Shown: positions 16,918 through 26,305 of the stretch, piece by piece | Layout: each line of letters opens with the position of its first letter | Numbering within the stretch: the stretch's first letter is position 1 | Source: Paenibacillus sp. GSMTC-2017 | Lineage (GTDB): Bacteria > Bacillota > Bacilli > Paenibacillales > Paenibacillaceae | Assembly: GCF_016019935.1 (NCBI RefSeq) | Contig: NZ_JAECMT010000004.1 | Coordinates: forward strand, 248,833 to 312,832 | Reading direction: 5' to 3' | DNA: 64,000 nucleotides | Translations under genes and position numbers: made by a program | Notes under the pieces: generated by a model | Seen by the model: the letters and a program-made list of their open reading frames with translations, nothing else | Databases searched by the model: none | What the model was told of the DNA's origin: nothing

Positions 16918-18378
16918 ATGAGCAACCAGACAGAGCAGAAGCAACAAGGAGATGGGCAATTAGTACGTGGATTAAAATCCCGCCATTTGACGATGATTTC
17001 GCTTGGCGGATCTATAGGAACAGGGTTATTCCTTGCTAGTGGCGGAGCGATACATACGGCAGGACCTGGAGGGGCGCTAGTCGCATATGCGGCAATTGGA
17101 TTTATGGTTTATTTTCTAATGACTAGTCTTGGAGAGATGGCTGCCTACATGCCTGTATCAGGCTCATTCAGCACATACGCAGGAAAATTTGTTGATCCAG
17201 CACTTGGCTTCGCGCTTGGCTGGAACTATTGGTTTAACTGGGCGATTACAATTGCTGCTGAAATTTCGGCTGCGAGTCTAATCGTAAAATATTGGCTGCC
17301 CGAGTCGTCTTCGCTGCTTTGGAGCGCTTTGTTTCTCTGTATTATTGTGTTCATTAACTATTTATCCGTTCAGGCATTCGGCGAGTCAGAGTATTGGTTC
17401 TCCATGATCAAGGTGGCAACGGTTCTCATCTTTATTGTTGTCGGTATTATGATGATTCTAGGCATTATGGGCGATAACAACGCAGGTTTCAGCAATCTAA
17501 CAGCAGGTGCTGCACCGTTTAATGGCGGCTTTATGGCGCTACTCGGTGTATTTATGACCGCAGGCTTCTCGTTCCAAGGAACTGAACTCATCGGCGTTAC
17601 AGCGGGGGAAAGTGAAGACCCAGCAAAAAATGTACCTAAAGCAGTTAAACAAATTTTTTGGCGCATCTTGTTGTTCTATATTCTGTCTATCTTCGTAATC
17701 GGTACATTGATCTCATATTCGGACCCGTTGTTGCTGAATGCGGATATCACGAATATTGCGGTCAGTCCATTTACGATTGTTTTTGAAAAGGCGGGCTTCG
17801 CTTTCGCGGCTTCAGTAATGAACGCGATTATTTTAACATCGGTATTGTCAGCAGGTAGTTCTGGCCTGTATGCATCGACTCGTATGTTATGGGTGCTTGC
17901 TAAGGAGGGTAAAGCTCCACGCTGGCTCCAACTTCTCAATGGGCGCGGTATTCCAGTTGCAGCACTAGCCGTTACTGCCGCGATTGGAATGTTAGCTTTC
18001 TTCGCCTCCTTGTTTGGGGAAGGTGTAGTCTACATGTGGTTGCTTAACGCTTCAGGCATGTGCGGATTTATTACTTGGCTTGGCATTGCGATTAGTCATT
18101 ACCGTTTCCGCAGAGCATTCATAGTTCAGGGCTACAGTTTGGACGAGCTTCCTTATCGGGCAAAATGGTTCCCGTTTGGACCGATCGTAGCTTTTATCGT
18201 TTGTATGATCGTCATCATCGGACAAGGTTACTCCATGTTCCGTGAAGGGAACGTCAATGTGTATGGGCTGATTGCCACATATATTGGACTTCCGTTATTT
18301 ATAATGATCTTTATCGGGTACAAAGTGAAGTATCGGACACGCGTCGTTCCTCTTCATGAGTGCCGTATTAAGGACTAA
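16918..18378 (+). CDS. APC-family amino acid permease (LysP/AAT type)
   Basis: A 486-residue permease with twelve predicted membrane helices. The substrate-binding motif SLGGSIGTGLFLASGGAI of helix 1 (residues 29-46) and the conserved GPGGALVAY of helix 2 define the amino-acid transporter (AAT) subfamily. AGESEDPAKNVPKAVKQIFWR (about 224-244) is the loop signature shared with lysine, proline and aromatic amino acid permeases. The overall character is closest to LysP-like proteins, but the substrate cannot be assigned. ATG 16918 follows AGAGGAAGTAGCAGGACAAG. It is monocistronic and ends at a strong bidirectional terminator. Confidence 0.88.
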   Translation: MSNQTEQKQQGDGQLVRGLKSRHLTMISLGGSIGTGLFLASGGAIHTAGPGGALVAYAAIGFMVYFLMTSLGEMAAYMPVSGSFSTYAGKFVDPALGFALGWNYWFNWAITIAAEISAASLIVKYWLPESSSLLWSALFLCIIVFINYLSVQAFGESEYWFSMIKVATVLIFIVVGIMMILGIMGDNNAGFSNLTAGAAPFNGGFMALLGVFMTAGFSFQGTELIGVTAGESEDPAKNVPKAVKQIFWRILLFYILSIFVIGTLISYSDPLLLNADITNIAVSPFTIVFEKAGFAFAASVMNAIILTSVLSAGSSGLYASTRMLWVLAKEGKAPRWLQLLNGRGIPVAALAVTAAIGMLAFFASLFGEGVVYMWLLNASGMCGFITWLGIAISHYRFRRAFIVQGYSLDELPYRAKWFPFGPIVAFIVCMIVIIGQGYSMFREGNVNVYGLIATYIGLPLFIMIFIGYKVKYRTRVVPLHECRIKD

Positions 18379-18514
18379 TCTGAAGAGGTAGAGAGAAGCG
18401 GGTCTTAACCCGAAAATAGCAAAGATTTCTACTAATCTATTAAGAAGGATAAGAAAAAGGAAGTCTAAGAAAAAGGTGATAGAATTTGAATCCGTTCTTA
18501 TTGAGCCTTTAAAT

Positions 18515-18556
18515 AGAAACAAAAAATACCGCCTATTGGCGGTATTTTTTGTTTCT
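18515..18556. terminator. Strong bidirectional terminator
   Basis: A 19-bp perfect stem AGAAACAAAAAATACCGCC / GGCGGTATTTTTTGTTTCT with loop TATT, between the permease and the convergent exported-protein gene. The U-run is encoded within the stem on both strands. Confidence 0.92.
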
Positions 18557-18581
18557 ACCAGATCATCAAATAGACAAAGAT

Positions 18582-19316
18582 TTAATTAGTATATTCTTCT
18601 ACTGCACCACAACCATAAGGTTGGCACATTTGAATTGTCGAAACAGTATTAATAAATTCAGTATAATCATGATATCGATAATAGTGGAAGTCTTTCCTAA
18701 TGGTTAAAGTCGCAGAAAAATCACTGTGCTTTACTGTTTTAGTGTATGTTTTTTCTATCCAATAGGCTCTTGGTGCTTCAAGAGAAAGATAATAACCGCC
18801 AATGCTTACAAGTACTCCTAAAAATTTTCCAGTTGCAGGTCCGCCTATAAAGGAAGCAAGTATACCTGCTATTAAAGAAGCAGTGGCATATTGTATCTCA
18901 GTCGAATTTTTTTCCGCTCCTTTATATACAAAACCTTCTGATGATGCCTGTGCAGAGAGTTTGAGTTTTTCTTGCATGGGTTCAACTTCTTTAATTGCAT
19001 AATTCACTTCACCAGTTTGCAGGTTTTCATACTTTACTTTATTATCATCTACTTTTGTGATTTTGAACTCTTCTCCATTTGAATCTGTTGCAATATAGTA
19101 ATTGTCGTATTGATCTAATGTAGAACCATCTGTAAAAGTGACAGAATTACTGGTTGTGCTTTTAACTAAGTCTGAGAGACTTACAGCTTGACCCATTTGT
19201 GATACTGGCAAAGAAGATGGTGAATTTTCCCGATCCTGAGCGAAGGCTGGAATTGAAATAGATGTAGAGAGCAGAAGTGCTGCAATAAATGTGTTAGCAA
19301 CTTTTAAGTTTATCAT
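18582..19316 (-). CDS. Exported protein of unknown function with glycine-rich hydrophobic segment
   Basis: A 244-residue protein with a clear signal peptide (cleavage after SIPAFA, about residue 26) and ATG 19316 behind GGAGGATAAC. A pro-region-like polar part (30-125) precedes a segment of about 40 residues rich in Gly, Ala and hydrophobics (ATASLIAGILASFIGG, then FLGVLVSIGGYYLSLEAP). A C-terminal tail rich in Tyr and Thr has two cysteines (C234 and C239, in QMCQPYGC), possibly a disulphide. No known family is recognised. A 69-residue membrane protein is encoded 30 bases upstream on the same strand. A secreted toxin or bacteriocin-like product is one reading; it is inference. Confidence 0.6.
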   Translation of the reverse strand: MINLKVANTFIAALLLSTSISIPAFAQDRENSPSSLPVSQMGQAVSLSDLVKSTTSNSVTFTDGSTLDQYDNYYIATDSNGEEFKITKVDDNKVKYENLQTGEVNYAIKEVEPMQEKLKLSAQASSEGFVYKGAEKNSTEIQYATASLIAGILASFIGGPATGKFLGVLVSIGGYYLSLEAPRAYWIEKTYTKTVKHSDFSATLTIRKDFHYYRYHDYTEFINTVSTIQMCQPYGCGAVEEYTN

Positions 19317-19346
19317 TGTTATCCTCCATTTATTCTTTCTTTTTTT

Positions 19347-19556
19347 CTATTTCTTTTTTTTGAAGAAATCGAACAAATCGAACTTGATCACATAATCAAA
19401 GAGAGAGGTAATTGCAATAGCTCCAAGTGGAATCATTGTGTATGCCCATAGCGGATTATTTGGAGCTTCACCAGGGGGGGAATCAGTTAAAATCTTAAAA
19501 AGGACAATACAATAAATTACGGCCAATACAATACCTGTTACGTTTCTATTTTTCAT
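19347..19556 (-). CDS. 69-residue two-span membrane protein
   Basis: A small protein with two hydrophobic segments (GIVLAVIYCIVLFKIL, about residues 8-23; WAYTMIPLGAIAITSLFDYV, about 37-56) and a lysine-rich C-terminus FFKKKK, expected to be cytoplasmic. ATG 19556 follows AGGTGAAAAACAACT. It is transcribed just before the exported protein and probably with it. Size, topology and location would suit an immunity or export partner, but no family is recognised. Confidence 0.55.
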   Translation of the reverse strand: MKNRNVTGIVLAVIYCIVLFKILTDSPPGEAPNNPLWAYTMIPLGAIAITSLFDYVIKFDLFDFFKKKK

Positions 19557-19729
19557 AGTTGTTTTTCACCTCAAATTCACTTTAGAAATGTAAAGTATTG
19601 TATGACTAAGAAAGTATAACACTGGGCAACTGGGGGTTCAAGGAAATTTAAGGTAATTTCTGGTGGTCGCCACTAAATTTTCGGTGGTTGTCAGGATAGT
19701 TGTCGCGATCTTCTGAAACAAGTAGCGGT

Positions 19730-20197
19730 TTAATGTATAGATTTTTGTCCAGTTTCACTAGATTTATCTTTACCAAATCTTAACGCCTCATCCAAAAACG
19801 CTATTTGATCAGCTACCACTTGCTCTCGTATGTCAGGGCGGTAGAAATCGAAGTGGGTAACCGGATAGCTTTTGAGAGTTACATTTGGAATGTTTTTTAC
19901 GATTTCTTGTGTTAAGTTACCAACCGTTTCTTGATCGTATGCCGCCATAGAAACCAGTACAGGAAGTATGCCGCCATAGAAACCAGTACAGGAATTTTAA
20001 TGAGGTGGGCGCTATTACTTGGTTTGTACCTCATCATCTCTAAGAGGGCACGAGGAGCAACGACGTTGTGCCAATGTTTGCTTGTCATGACATCAATCGT
20101 TTTTTTAGCATCTGAGCTAGCCATTACCGCTAAATCACCCCTGTTCCCTTCCCCCGGATTTAAAAGATATTTTCACAGGTTGAATGATGTCAGTCAT
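19730..20197 (-). pseudogene. Decayed alpha/beta hydrolase gene (central loss plus 29-bp duplication frameshift)
   Basis: Three fragments line up on the minus strand. ATG 20197 with AAAGGAGCGATTAG starts a normal-looking N-terminus (MTDIIQPVKISFKSGG) that stops after 20 codons. In another frame from about 20130 a hydrolase-like piece runs (MASSDAKKTIDVMTSK.. to IPVLVSMAAY). It is thrown out of frame by an exact 29-base tandem duplication at 19937-19994. Removing one copy restores one frame into YDQETVGNLTQEIV and VTHFDFYRPDIREQV, which carry the acid and histidine of an alpha/beta hydrolase. The nucleophile-elbow region (GxSxG) is absent, so a central deletion is inferred. Confidence 0.8.
19937..19994. 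repeat. 29-bp perfect tandem duplication
   Basis: Unit beginning GTATGCCGCCATAG and ending GTACAGGAA occurs twice without mismatch (19937-19965 and 19966-19994). The length is not a multiple of three and breaks the hydrolase frame. Identical copies suggest a recent event or an assembly artefact. Confidence 0.95.
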
Positions 20198-20297
20198 AAA
20201 CTAATCGCTCCTTTCAAACTTTGAGGATGAACAAGTTTCATGTTTATTTTTTTGAAAACCGCTTAATGACAGCTCTCTTTTTGATACGAATAAGAAA

Positions 20298-20333
20298 AAG
20301 GTTGGTCTCAGCAACAATGCCAAGTCCAACCTT
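20298..20333 (-). terminator. Terminator of the DEAD-box helicase gene
   Basis: Stem AAGGTTGG / CCAACCTT with a long loop, followed on the minus strand by CTTTTTCTTATTC, 13 bases after the helicase stop. Confidence 0.7.
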
Positions 20334-20345
20334 CTGAAAGTTTTA

Positions 20346-21794
20346 TTAGTTTTTATTACCTCTACGTACTTTTAACTGCTTGCCTTTTACCGTCGTATTT
20401 TTCATCAGTTCAAGTACAAGTGAACCTTTGCCATTTAGAATCTCGACATCTGTTACATGATCGAGAATCGTAATGATGCCAATATCGTCGGCGTTAACAC
20501 CATCAAGCTTAGCAATCGTTCCGACAAAATCTACTGCCCTAAACTTCTTTTTCTTGCCGCCGTTAAAGTTAAGCTTCATAATTTGTTTGTTCAATTGCTC
20601 GCGCTTATCCTTTTTCAGTTCAGGACCAAGCTGTTGTTTCTGTTCAAATTCTTCTCTGCGACGATCTACAGCCTCATCAGAAGGAGCTTTTACTTTCGTA
20701 ATTTCAAATCCGATATAAGATTCAATATCGGCTAGACGTCTGCCATCATTTTGCGTGACGAAAGTAATGGCTTTACCTGTCTTGCCTGCACGTCCAGTAC
20801 GTCCAGTACGATGCACATAACTTTCCTTCTCAAGCGGAATATCATAGTTTATAACATGAGTAATATTGTTAATATCGATTCCTCTAGCGGCCACATCTGT
20901 TGCAATTAAGTAACGGAATTGTCCACGTCTGAATGCAGTCATAACCTCGAAACGCTCTTCCTGCTCCATGCCGCCGTGAATGCGATCACATGGGTAATCA
21001 AGATTAGCCATTTCTCTAAACAATTTATCAACATGCTCCTGTGTCCGGCAGAAAACGATACAGCTATCTGGATTTTCAACAATGAGTACATTTTGAAGCA
21101 ATGCCAGCTTTTCCGTCTCTTTTGTCTGAATGAGAGAGTGTTCGATTGTCGCTGTCGTTAGACCGCTTGCTTTGATCTCAATTTGAGTAGGATTGTCCAT
21201 ATATTGACGTGACAACTTAGCTACATCTTCTGGGAACGTAGCAGAGAATAACATCGTAACTCTATTCTTAGGCAGCGCCTTAATGATCGATTGAACTTGC
21301 TCAATAAAGCCCATATTCAACATCTCATCTGCTTCGTCAATAACGAGATAAGCAATTCGCTCTAACGAAAGTGTACCGCGTTCAATGTGGTCGTGCACAC
21401 GTCCAGGCGTACCAACAACCATATGTGTTCTTTGTTTTAACTCAGCTTTTTGCATATGAAAAGGATGTTTGCCATAAAGAGGCGTTGATTTGATGCGCTT
21501 AAAGCGACCGATATTGGTAAGATCTTCGTTAACTTGTACGGCAAGCTCACGAGTTGGTGTAAGAATTAAAGCTTGCGGTTTATTTTCATTCCAATCTACA
21601 TTTTCGCATAGCGGAATACCATAAGCGGCTGTTTTGCCGCTTCCTGTTTGCGATTTCACGACAAGGTCCTTTTTCTCAAGTGCAACAGGAATGACCTGTG
21701 TCTGAACTTCAGTTGGCGTCTCATAACCCAAGCTAGTTAATGCTCTAACGATTTCTTCACTTAACCCATACTCTGCAAAATGATTCTTATTCAT
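20346..21794 (-). CDS. dbpA: DEAD-box RNA helicase of the DbpA/YxiN type
   Basis: A 482-residue ATP-dependent RNA helicase. It carries the Q motif near residue 25-32, Walker A SQTGSGKT (48-55), PTREL (80-84), TPGR, DEAD (153-156), SAT, and HRTGRTGR in the second RecA domain. Residues about 405-480 form the DbpA RNA-binding domain ([18 protein letters not shown]), which in YxiN and DbpA recognises hairpin 92 of 23S rRNA. Its role is therefore 50S subunit assembly. The length equals B. subtilis YxiN within a few residues. ATG 21794 follows AGAGGTCAAAG. It is monocistronic. Confidence 0.95.
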   Translation of the reverse strand: MNKNHFAEYGLSEEIVRALTSLGYETPTEVQTQVIPVALEKKDLVVKSQTGSGKTAAYGIPLCENVDWNENKPQALILTPTRELAVQVNEDLTNIGRFKRIKSTPLYGKHPFHMQKAELKQRTHMVVGTPGRVHDHIERGTLSLERIAYLVIDEADEMLNMGFIEQVQSIIKALPKNRVTMLFSATFPEDVAKLSRQYMDNPTQIEIKASGLTTATIEHSLIQTKETEKLALLQNVLIVENPDSCIVFCRTQEHVDKLFREMANLDYPCDRIHGGMEQEERFEVMTAFRRGQFRYLIATDVAARGIDINNITHVINYDIPLEKESYVHRTGRTGRAGKTGKAITFVTQNDGRRLADIESYIGFEITKVKAPSDEAVDRRREEFEQKQQLGPELKKDKREQLNKQIMKLNFNGGKKKKFRAVDFVGTIAKLDGVNADDIGIITILDHVTDVEILNGKGSLVLELMKNTTVKGKQLKVRRGNKN

Positions 21795-22048
21795 CTTTGA
21801 CCTCTTCTACGCTTTATTCAAATATGTATACATACTGACTTCCACCGCGCGTTTATTGTATTCCTCTCTATTATACTCTGAATCCAAATTTTTTAGCGAA
21901 AATCCTGTAGGACTATTTACTCTCGGCAAAAAATACAATTGAAGTGGTGAATGAATGTATTTCATTCGAGAGGCCTATTGCCCTAAATTATGCGAATCGA
22001 TAGCCTAAATGTAAGGATCTAAACACGATGGAAGGAGAGGTTTTTACA

Positions 22049-23761
22049 TTGTTAGTGATCAGAGATAATAAAGGAATTATATCTATTGTGAGCTTTATTA
22101 TGCTCGTGGTTTCGTCGCTACTTGTGGCGCAGTCCGCTGAAGGTGCGCAGAGCAAGCGTATTGAAGTGTACACGGACAAACAACTAGTCAAGTTTACGAA
22201 TGATCCTATTTTGAAAAATGGTACGACACTCGTACAGTTGCGCCCATTGTTTGAATCACTTGGAATCGAGGTTTTGTGGGACGACAAAACGAAAACAGTA
22301 AGCGGCAAAAAAGAAGGACAAACCTTTTCACTGACACTTAACAGCAAAACAGCAAAAGTTAATGGAAAGTCAGTAACGTTAGCGAGCCCAGGAGTAAAAG
22401 TAAATGGTCACACGATGGTACCGCTTCGTTTTGTTGGAGAAGCTACAGGTGCAGTTGTCGGTTGGAACAAAGCGCAGCAGACAATAAGTATTTACAGTGA
22501 AGCGTTCATTAAGCTAACAGGTATTTCGAAAGCTACGGCACAAAAAGAAGTAAACAAAGGTGCTCCAATTGTTATTAAGGGGAAGCCTAATGGCTTTTAT
22601 GCAAAATGGGAAGTCGACTTGATCGGTTTAACTTACTGCGGCACGTTGTGCTGGGATTATTATTACTTCGTCAATGATAAACAGGTAGCAACGGAATTCC
22701 CTGACGGCGGGATCGATGCGTTAGATTGTAGCAAACATAAATGTTTAACCTATGAAATCAAAGGTAATACGATCGTGTTGAGCAATGGGAAGACCTATTC
22801 TTATAAGCTTAACGCCGATTCAGTTGAGATTAACGGAGAGAAATATACGAAGTTTTTGCCATCGGCTACAAAGAGACTAGAGGGCAAATATGAATCGACC
22901 AGCTACATGTCTTCTCAGCAAGGCGCTACGCTTACAACCTCCACAACATACACATTCAAAAAAGACGGTACTTTCCATGATAGTAGTTTCAAAGGTGTTA
23001 CAGCCGATGTCACAGACCAAGGAGACGATTCAGGCGTTTCTGTAATAGGAAGCTCTGATTCGAAGAAATCGGGTACGTATACGATAGTTAACTATTCCTT
23101 GTTACTGAAGTATTCGGAAGGAACATCGAAACAACAGCTCTTCTTTTTACCGGAGCAGCCTGACGTTAATATGTTGCGTATTGGTGGGCGTGACTATTTG
23201 CTTGAAGAAGCGGATGGTACAAATGGAAAACCTAGCAAGCCCGGAACAGAGCCAAAAGAAGAAAAACCATATGAAGATTTGCTAACGACAGAGAAGATCG
23301 CGAAGAAGGAAATTCTTTTCTCCCATCAGCCGAATGATAAGAAAGAGCTAGCGGGGATTGAATTTACATTAGAAGGTTATCAGTGGGCAAAGCTAACGAT
23401 TGAGTCAGCCTATCAAAAGCTGTTCACTGGATATGGTGATAAAGGGATTATCGCTTTAACGGTTAAATACAGCGTGACGAATAAGTCAACAGAAACGATT
23501 AATGTGAATAGCTTGAATGTGTCACTCGAACTGAATGATCCTGAAGTCGGTATCCTTGCTTCTAATCAGCTTGCCCCGATAGTGAAAGATGAGTTAAAGC
23601 CGGGAGAAAGCGTAGAGAAGATGTCGGTGATATTGCTGTCTGCCGATTATTTTGAACGAAATAAAGATTTCGAACTTGGCCTTGGTCCACTGCACAATCT
23701 GGATGATAAAGATGTATTTGAAGGCAAGTGGCTTGGGTTTTATATTTGGAAGGATTTATAG
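22049..23761 (+). CDS. Secreted protein with copper amine oxidase N-terminal-like (stalk) domain
   Basis: TTG 22049 is chosen because GGAAGGAGAGGTTTTTACA precedes it; an in-frame ATG at 22028 would place that site inside the gene. The 570-residue product has a signal peptide ending near SAEGAQ. A stalk domain of about residues 30-148 follows, with LVQLRPLFESLG and MVPLRFVGEATGAVVGWN, the two-repeat signature of PF07833. The middle (170-400) is a lipocalin-like series of beta strands with paired cysteines (GLTYCGTLCWDYYY). A C-terminal beta domain (about 430-565) resembles DUF4352-type proteins. Such stalk proteins abound in Paenibacillus; the role is unknown. Confidence 0.8.
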   Translation: MLVIRDNKGIISIVSFIMLVVSSLLVAQSAEGAQSKRIEVYTDKQLVKFTNDPILKNGTTLVQLRPLFESLGIEVLWDDKTKTVSGKKEGQTFSLTLNSKTAKVNGKSVTLASPGVKVNGHTMVPLRFVGEATGAVVGWNKAQQTISIYSEAFIKLTGISKATAQKEVNKGAPIVIKGKPNGFYAKWEVDLIGLTYCGTLCWDYYYFVNDKQVATEFPDGGIDALDCSKHKCLTYEIKGNTIVLSNGKTYSYKLNADSVEINGEKYTKFLPSATKRLEGKYESTSYMSSQQGATLTTSTTYTFKKDGTFHDSSFKGVTADVTDQGDDSGVSVIGSSDSKKSGTYTIVNYSLLLKYSEGTSKQQLFFLPEQPDVNMLRIGGRDYLLEEADGTNGKPSKPGTEPKEEKPYEDLLTTEKIAKKEILFSHQPNDKKELAGIEFTLEGYQWAKLTIESAYQKLFTGYGDKGIIALTVKYSVTNKSTETINVNSLNVSLELNDPEVGILASNQLAPIVKDELKPGESVEKMSVILLSADYFERNKDFELGLGPLHNLDDKDVFEGKWLGFYIWKDL

Positions 23762-23766
23762 GTGAG

Positions 23767-23808
23767 AGCTTCTTGCCGCACTTCATGTGCTGGCAGGAAG
23801 CTTTTTTT
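23767..23808 (+). terminator. Terminator of the stalk-domain protein gene
   Basis: Stem AGCTTCTTGCC.GCAC / GTGC.TGGCAGGAAGCT with a mismatch, loop TTCAT, then a run of T (23802-23808). It follows the stop directly. Confidence 0.85.
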
Positions 23809-23879
23809 GTATCGATAAGGCTTTAGTTTGAAGGATTAAGTTAAGAAAGCCTTTCACTGATCAAAGGGGAAAAAAGATG

Positions 23880-23929
23880 AAAAGACTAGGGACAACTTTT
23901 AGAAAAAGTGGCTCCTTGTCTTTTTCATT
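23880..23929 (-). terminator. Imperfect terminator after the MarR gene
   Basis: On the minus strand AAAAAGACAAGGAGCC pairs imperfectly with TTGTCCCTAGTCTTTT around an inner ACTTTTTCTAAAAGT hairpin, starting at the marR stop. It ends in a T-rich run. Confidence 0.5.
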
Positions 23930-24397
23930 TTAATCTTCTAAACATGCATTAGTCATATCATTATTTTTCATCAGTATTTGGAGAAGATCGTAAAACTGCT
24001 CACGTTGCTCAGGTGAAAAATGTCCAAGCAAATCTTCTGCAATTTGGGCTTGAAAGACGAGTGCTTGGTCTAAAGTGTTCTGTGCGAGCTCGGTAAGTTG
24101 TATAAGTGTTGCACGTCTATCTGTCGGATCAGGAATACGAACGAGGAGTTTATCCGCTTCAAGAGCATCGATAAAATCTGTAACGGTACGCGCTTTTACT
24201 CCTAAGCTAGCGGCTATTTCGTTCATACGCATAGGGCCTGATTCTGAAACGATGGATAAAAGGCGAAGCCTTGGACCTGACACTTGATAAGGTAAGTTAT
24301 GAGCGGATAACCGTGATTGAAACTCCCGTTGAAGTGCGTGAGTCGACCTTACTAATACATGAATGACGTCTATTGCAGCAGTATTATTGGAATTCAT
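23930..24397 (-). CDS. MarR family transcriptional regulator
   Basis: A 155-residue winged-helix repressor. ATG 24397 is preferred because CAAGGAGGTGCTCACG lies upstream. The HTH is PMRMNEIAASLGVKARTVTD (about residues 55-75) and the wing contains DPTDRRATLIQLT, the conserved D-x-R-D/R of MarR proteins. It is divergent from a DoxX-like gene and an MFS exporter with an 18-bp perfect dyad in the spacer. Repression of itself and of the efflux operon is the natural reading; the inducer is unknown. Confidence 0.9.
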   Translation of the reverse strand: MNSNNTAAIDVIHVLVRSTHALQREFQSRLSAHNLPYQVSGPRLRLLSIVSESGPMRMNEIAASLGVKARTVTDFIDALEADKLLVRIPDPTDRRATLIQLTELAQNTLDQALVFQAQIAEDLLGHFSPEQREQFYDLLQILMKNNDMTNACLED

Positions 24398-24447
24398 TGA
24401 CGTGAGCACCTCCTTGACATTGTGGACATAACTATATATTCTAAATT

Positions 24448-24465
24448 TAGTGAGCAACCTCACTA
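24448..24465. promoter_or_regulatory. MarR operator candidate
   Basis: Perfect dyad TAGTGAG-CAAC-CTCACTA in the divergent spacer, 51 bases before marR ATG and 90 bases before the DoxX ATG. Flanking TATATA tracts on both sides suit overlapping divergent promoters. Confidence 0.7.
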
Positions 24466-24555
24466 TATATAAAACTCATAAAGAGTTCACTCTCTATATG
24501 TCGTGTTCATTATAAGCTTTATGGTCACATTTTAAAACAACAACGGAGGGATTAC

Positions 24556-24909
24556 ATGATTATAGTAACACTTATTCTTCAATGCTTATTGATTATTGCC
24601 TTTTTATTTGCGGGACTCAGTAAACTGGCAGGTGCCAAAATGCAAGTAGAGAGCTTTAAACATTTAGGACTTCCACAATGGTTCAGGGTTGTAACAGGAA
24701 TTGTAGCTTTGATCGGGGTCGCTGGTCTTGTCATTGGTTTTTGGAATGAGGGAGCACTGTTTTTTGCGGGTTTATGGATTTCGTGCATGATGTTAGGTGC
24801 TGTTCTGTCCCATATTCGTGTAAAAGATTCTTTTAGCCAAATGGTCGGAGCCATATTGTTATTAACATTAGCTTTAGTTTTGACTTTCCTCATGTATTCC
24901 ACAATGTAA
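24556..24909 (+). CDS. DoxX-like small membrane protein
   Basis: A 117-residue protein with four membrane helices and the DoxX-family start FLFAGLSKLAGAKM plus GLPQWFRVVTGIVALIGVAGLVIGF. DoxX proteins are thought to take part in redox or thiol homeostasis; their biochemical activity is mostly unknown. ATG 24556 follows AACGGAGGGATTAC. It is the first gene of a two-gene operon with the MFS transporter (19 bases downstream) and is under the MarR dyad. Confidence 0.8.
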   Translation: MIIVTLILQCLLIIAFLFAGLSKLAGAKMQVESFKHLGLPQWFRVVTGIVALIGVAGLVIGFWNEGALFFAGLWISCMMLGAVLSHIRVKDSFSQMVGAILLLTLALVLTFLMYSTM

Positions 24910-24928
24910 ATGAAAGGAGATACCGAGT

Positions 24929-26305
24929 ATGACTGATTCGTCATCCAAAAACGCCGATAAGCTGCTGCGAGTACTTGTCGTTACTTTAATATTTTCAGTG
25001 ATGAACGGCACTATGTTTAACGTCGCTCTTCCTGAGATCGGTAAAGAGTTTAATCTTGTACCTTCACAAGTAAGCTGGATAATGACCAGCTATATGGTCG
25101 TTTATGCAGTTGGTGCTATCGTGATGGGCAAGCTGGCAGATAAATATCGTTTAAAGGATCTATTGTCGTTTGGACTAATTATTTTTGCTATTGGCTCGTT
25201 GCTAGGTTTGGTTGCTTCTGATTATTGGCTCGTTATTGCAGGGCGTGTCGTTCAGGCTGCGGGTGCATCCGTACTTCCTGCAACGGCTATGATTATTCCA
25301 ATCCGTTATTTTGCTCCCGAGAAGAGGGGGCGGGCGCTTGGCACTTCAGCTATTGGTTTAGCGCTAGGCAGCGCTCTGGGGCCAGTGGTTGCGGGATTAA
25401 TTACAAGCGTGGGCAATTGGAGATGGATGTTTGTCATTTCATTGCTGCCATTACTGACACTTCCGTTCTTTAGAAAGTATTTAGACAACGCAAAAGGGAA
25501 GGTAGGAAGTATTGATATCCTTGGCGGCGGGTTGCTTGCTGGTACTGTTGCTCTCATATTGCTAGCGATTACGGGGGCTAATGGGTGGTTTGCACTCGGA
25601 GGAAGTGTTTTACTCGTACTGTTCATCATTCGAATTCGAACGGCTTCCGAACCATTTATAAAGCCAAGCCTATTTCGTAATAAAAACTTTGCCATCGGAT
25701 TATCGCTTGCATTTCTTACAACTGCAATGAGTTTTAGTATGACTTTTATAACACCTCAATTTTTGTCATCATTAAATGGATTATCTTCTGGAAATATTGG
25801 CTTTATTTTAGTTCCGGCTGCTCTTGCTTCCGCAATTATGGGTCGTATTGGTGGTAAGCTAGCCGACAAACGAGGGAATTATCGTCTTGTTTTTATCTCT
25901 TCTCTTCTAATATTCTTGTGTTTTTCCCTTCTTTCTACATTTGTAGGGATATCCGTGTTTCTTATCGCAACTATCCTTATTTTGGGTAATGTAGGTCAAA
26001 CGTTTATGCAGATCGCAATGTCGAATACTGTTTCGCGGACACTAGCCAAGGAAGAGACAGGAGTAGGCATGGGCATGTTATCGATGGTCAATTTCATTTC
26101 GGGTGCGATTGCGATGAGTCTAATTGGGAAAATGCTCGACGCAGGTTCAACTTCTGCGCGAATCAATCCGTTGATGATGAACGAAGCTGGAGAAGTATAC
26201 AGCAATATCTTTGCCGTATTGTCCATGCTGGTCATTGTCGCGATTGTCGTTTACCGTTATCAGTTTGGAGGAAGTTCAGCAGTGCCAATAAAGGATAAAC
26301 AATAA
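24929..26305 (+). CDS. MFS drug-efflux transporter, DHA2-like
   Basis: A 458-residue major facilitator with about 12-14 helices. Motifs seen are MFNVALPEIGKEF (motif D1 of helix 1), GKLADKYRLKDLLSFGL (motif A, loop 2-3), AGRVVQAAGASVLPAT (motif B) and LGSALGPVVAGLI (motif C, the antiporter motif typical of drug exporters). ATG 24929 follows AAAGGAGATACCGAGT. It exports an unknown compound by proton antiport. Control by the adjacent MarR protein suggests a toxic or phenolic inducer. Confidence 0.88.
   Translation: MTDSSSKNADKLLRVLVVTLIFSVMNGTMFNVALPEIGKEFNLVPSQVSWIMTSYMVVYAVGAIVMGKLADKYRLKDLLSFGLIIFAIGSLLGLVASDYWLVIAGRVVQAAGASVLPATAMIIPIRYFAPEKRGRALGTSAIGLALGSALGPVVAGLITSVGNWRWMFVISLLPLLTLPFFRKYLDNAKGKVGSIDILGGGLLAGTVALILLAITGANGWFALGGSVLLVLFIIRIRTASEPFIKPSLFRNKNFAIGLSLAFLTTAMSFSMTFITPQFLSSLNGLSSGNIGFILVPAALASAIMGRIGGKLADKRGNYRLVFISSLLIFLCFSLLSTFVGISVFLIATILILGNVGQTFMQIAMSNTVSRTLAKEETGVGMGMLSMVNFISGAIAMSLIGKMLDAGSTSARINPLMMNEAGEVYSNIFAVLSMLVIVAIVVYRYQFGGSSAVPIKDKQ

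Noticed and set aside
19931-20224. A plus-strand frame of 97 codons over the decayed hydrolase
   Set aside because: The minus strand here gives recognisable hydrolase segments; the plus frame is opened by the 29-bp duplication.
24579-24944. A 121-codon frame antisense to the DoxX-like gene
   Set aside because: It mirrors the DoxX membrane protein, which has a proper start, family pattern and operon context.
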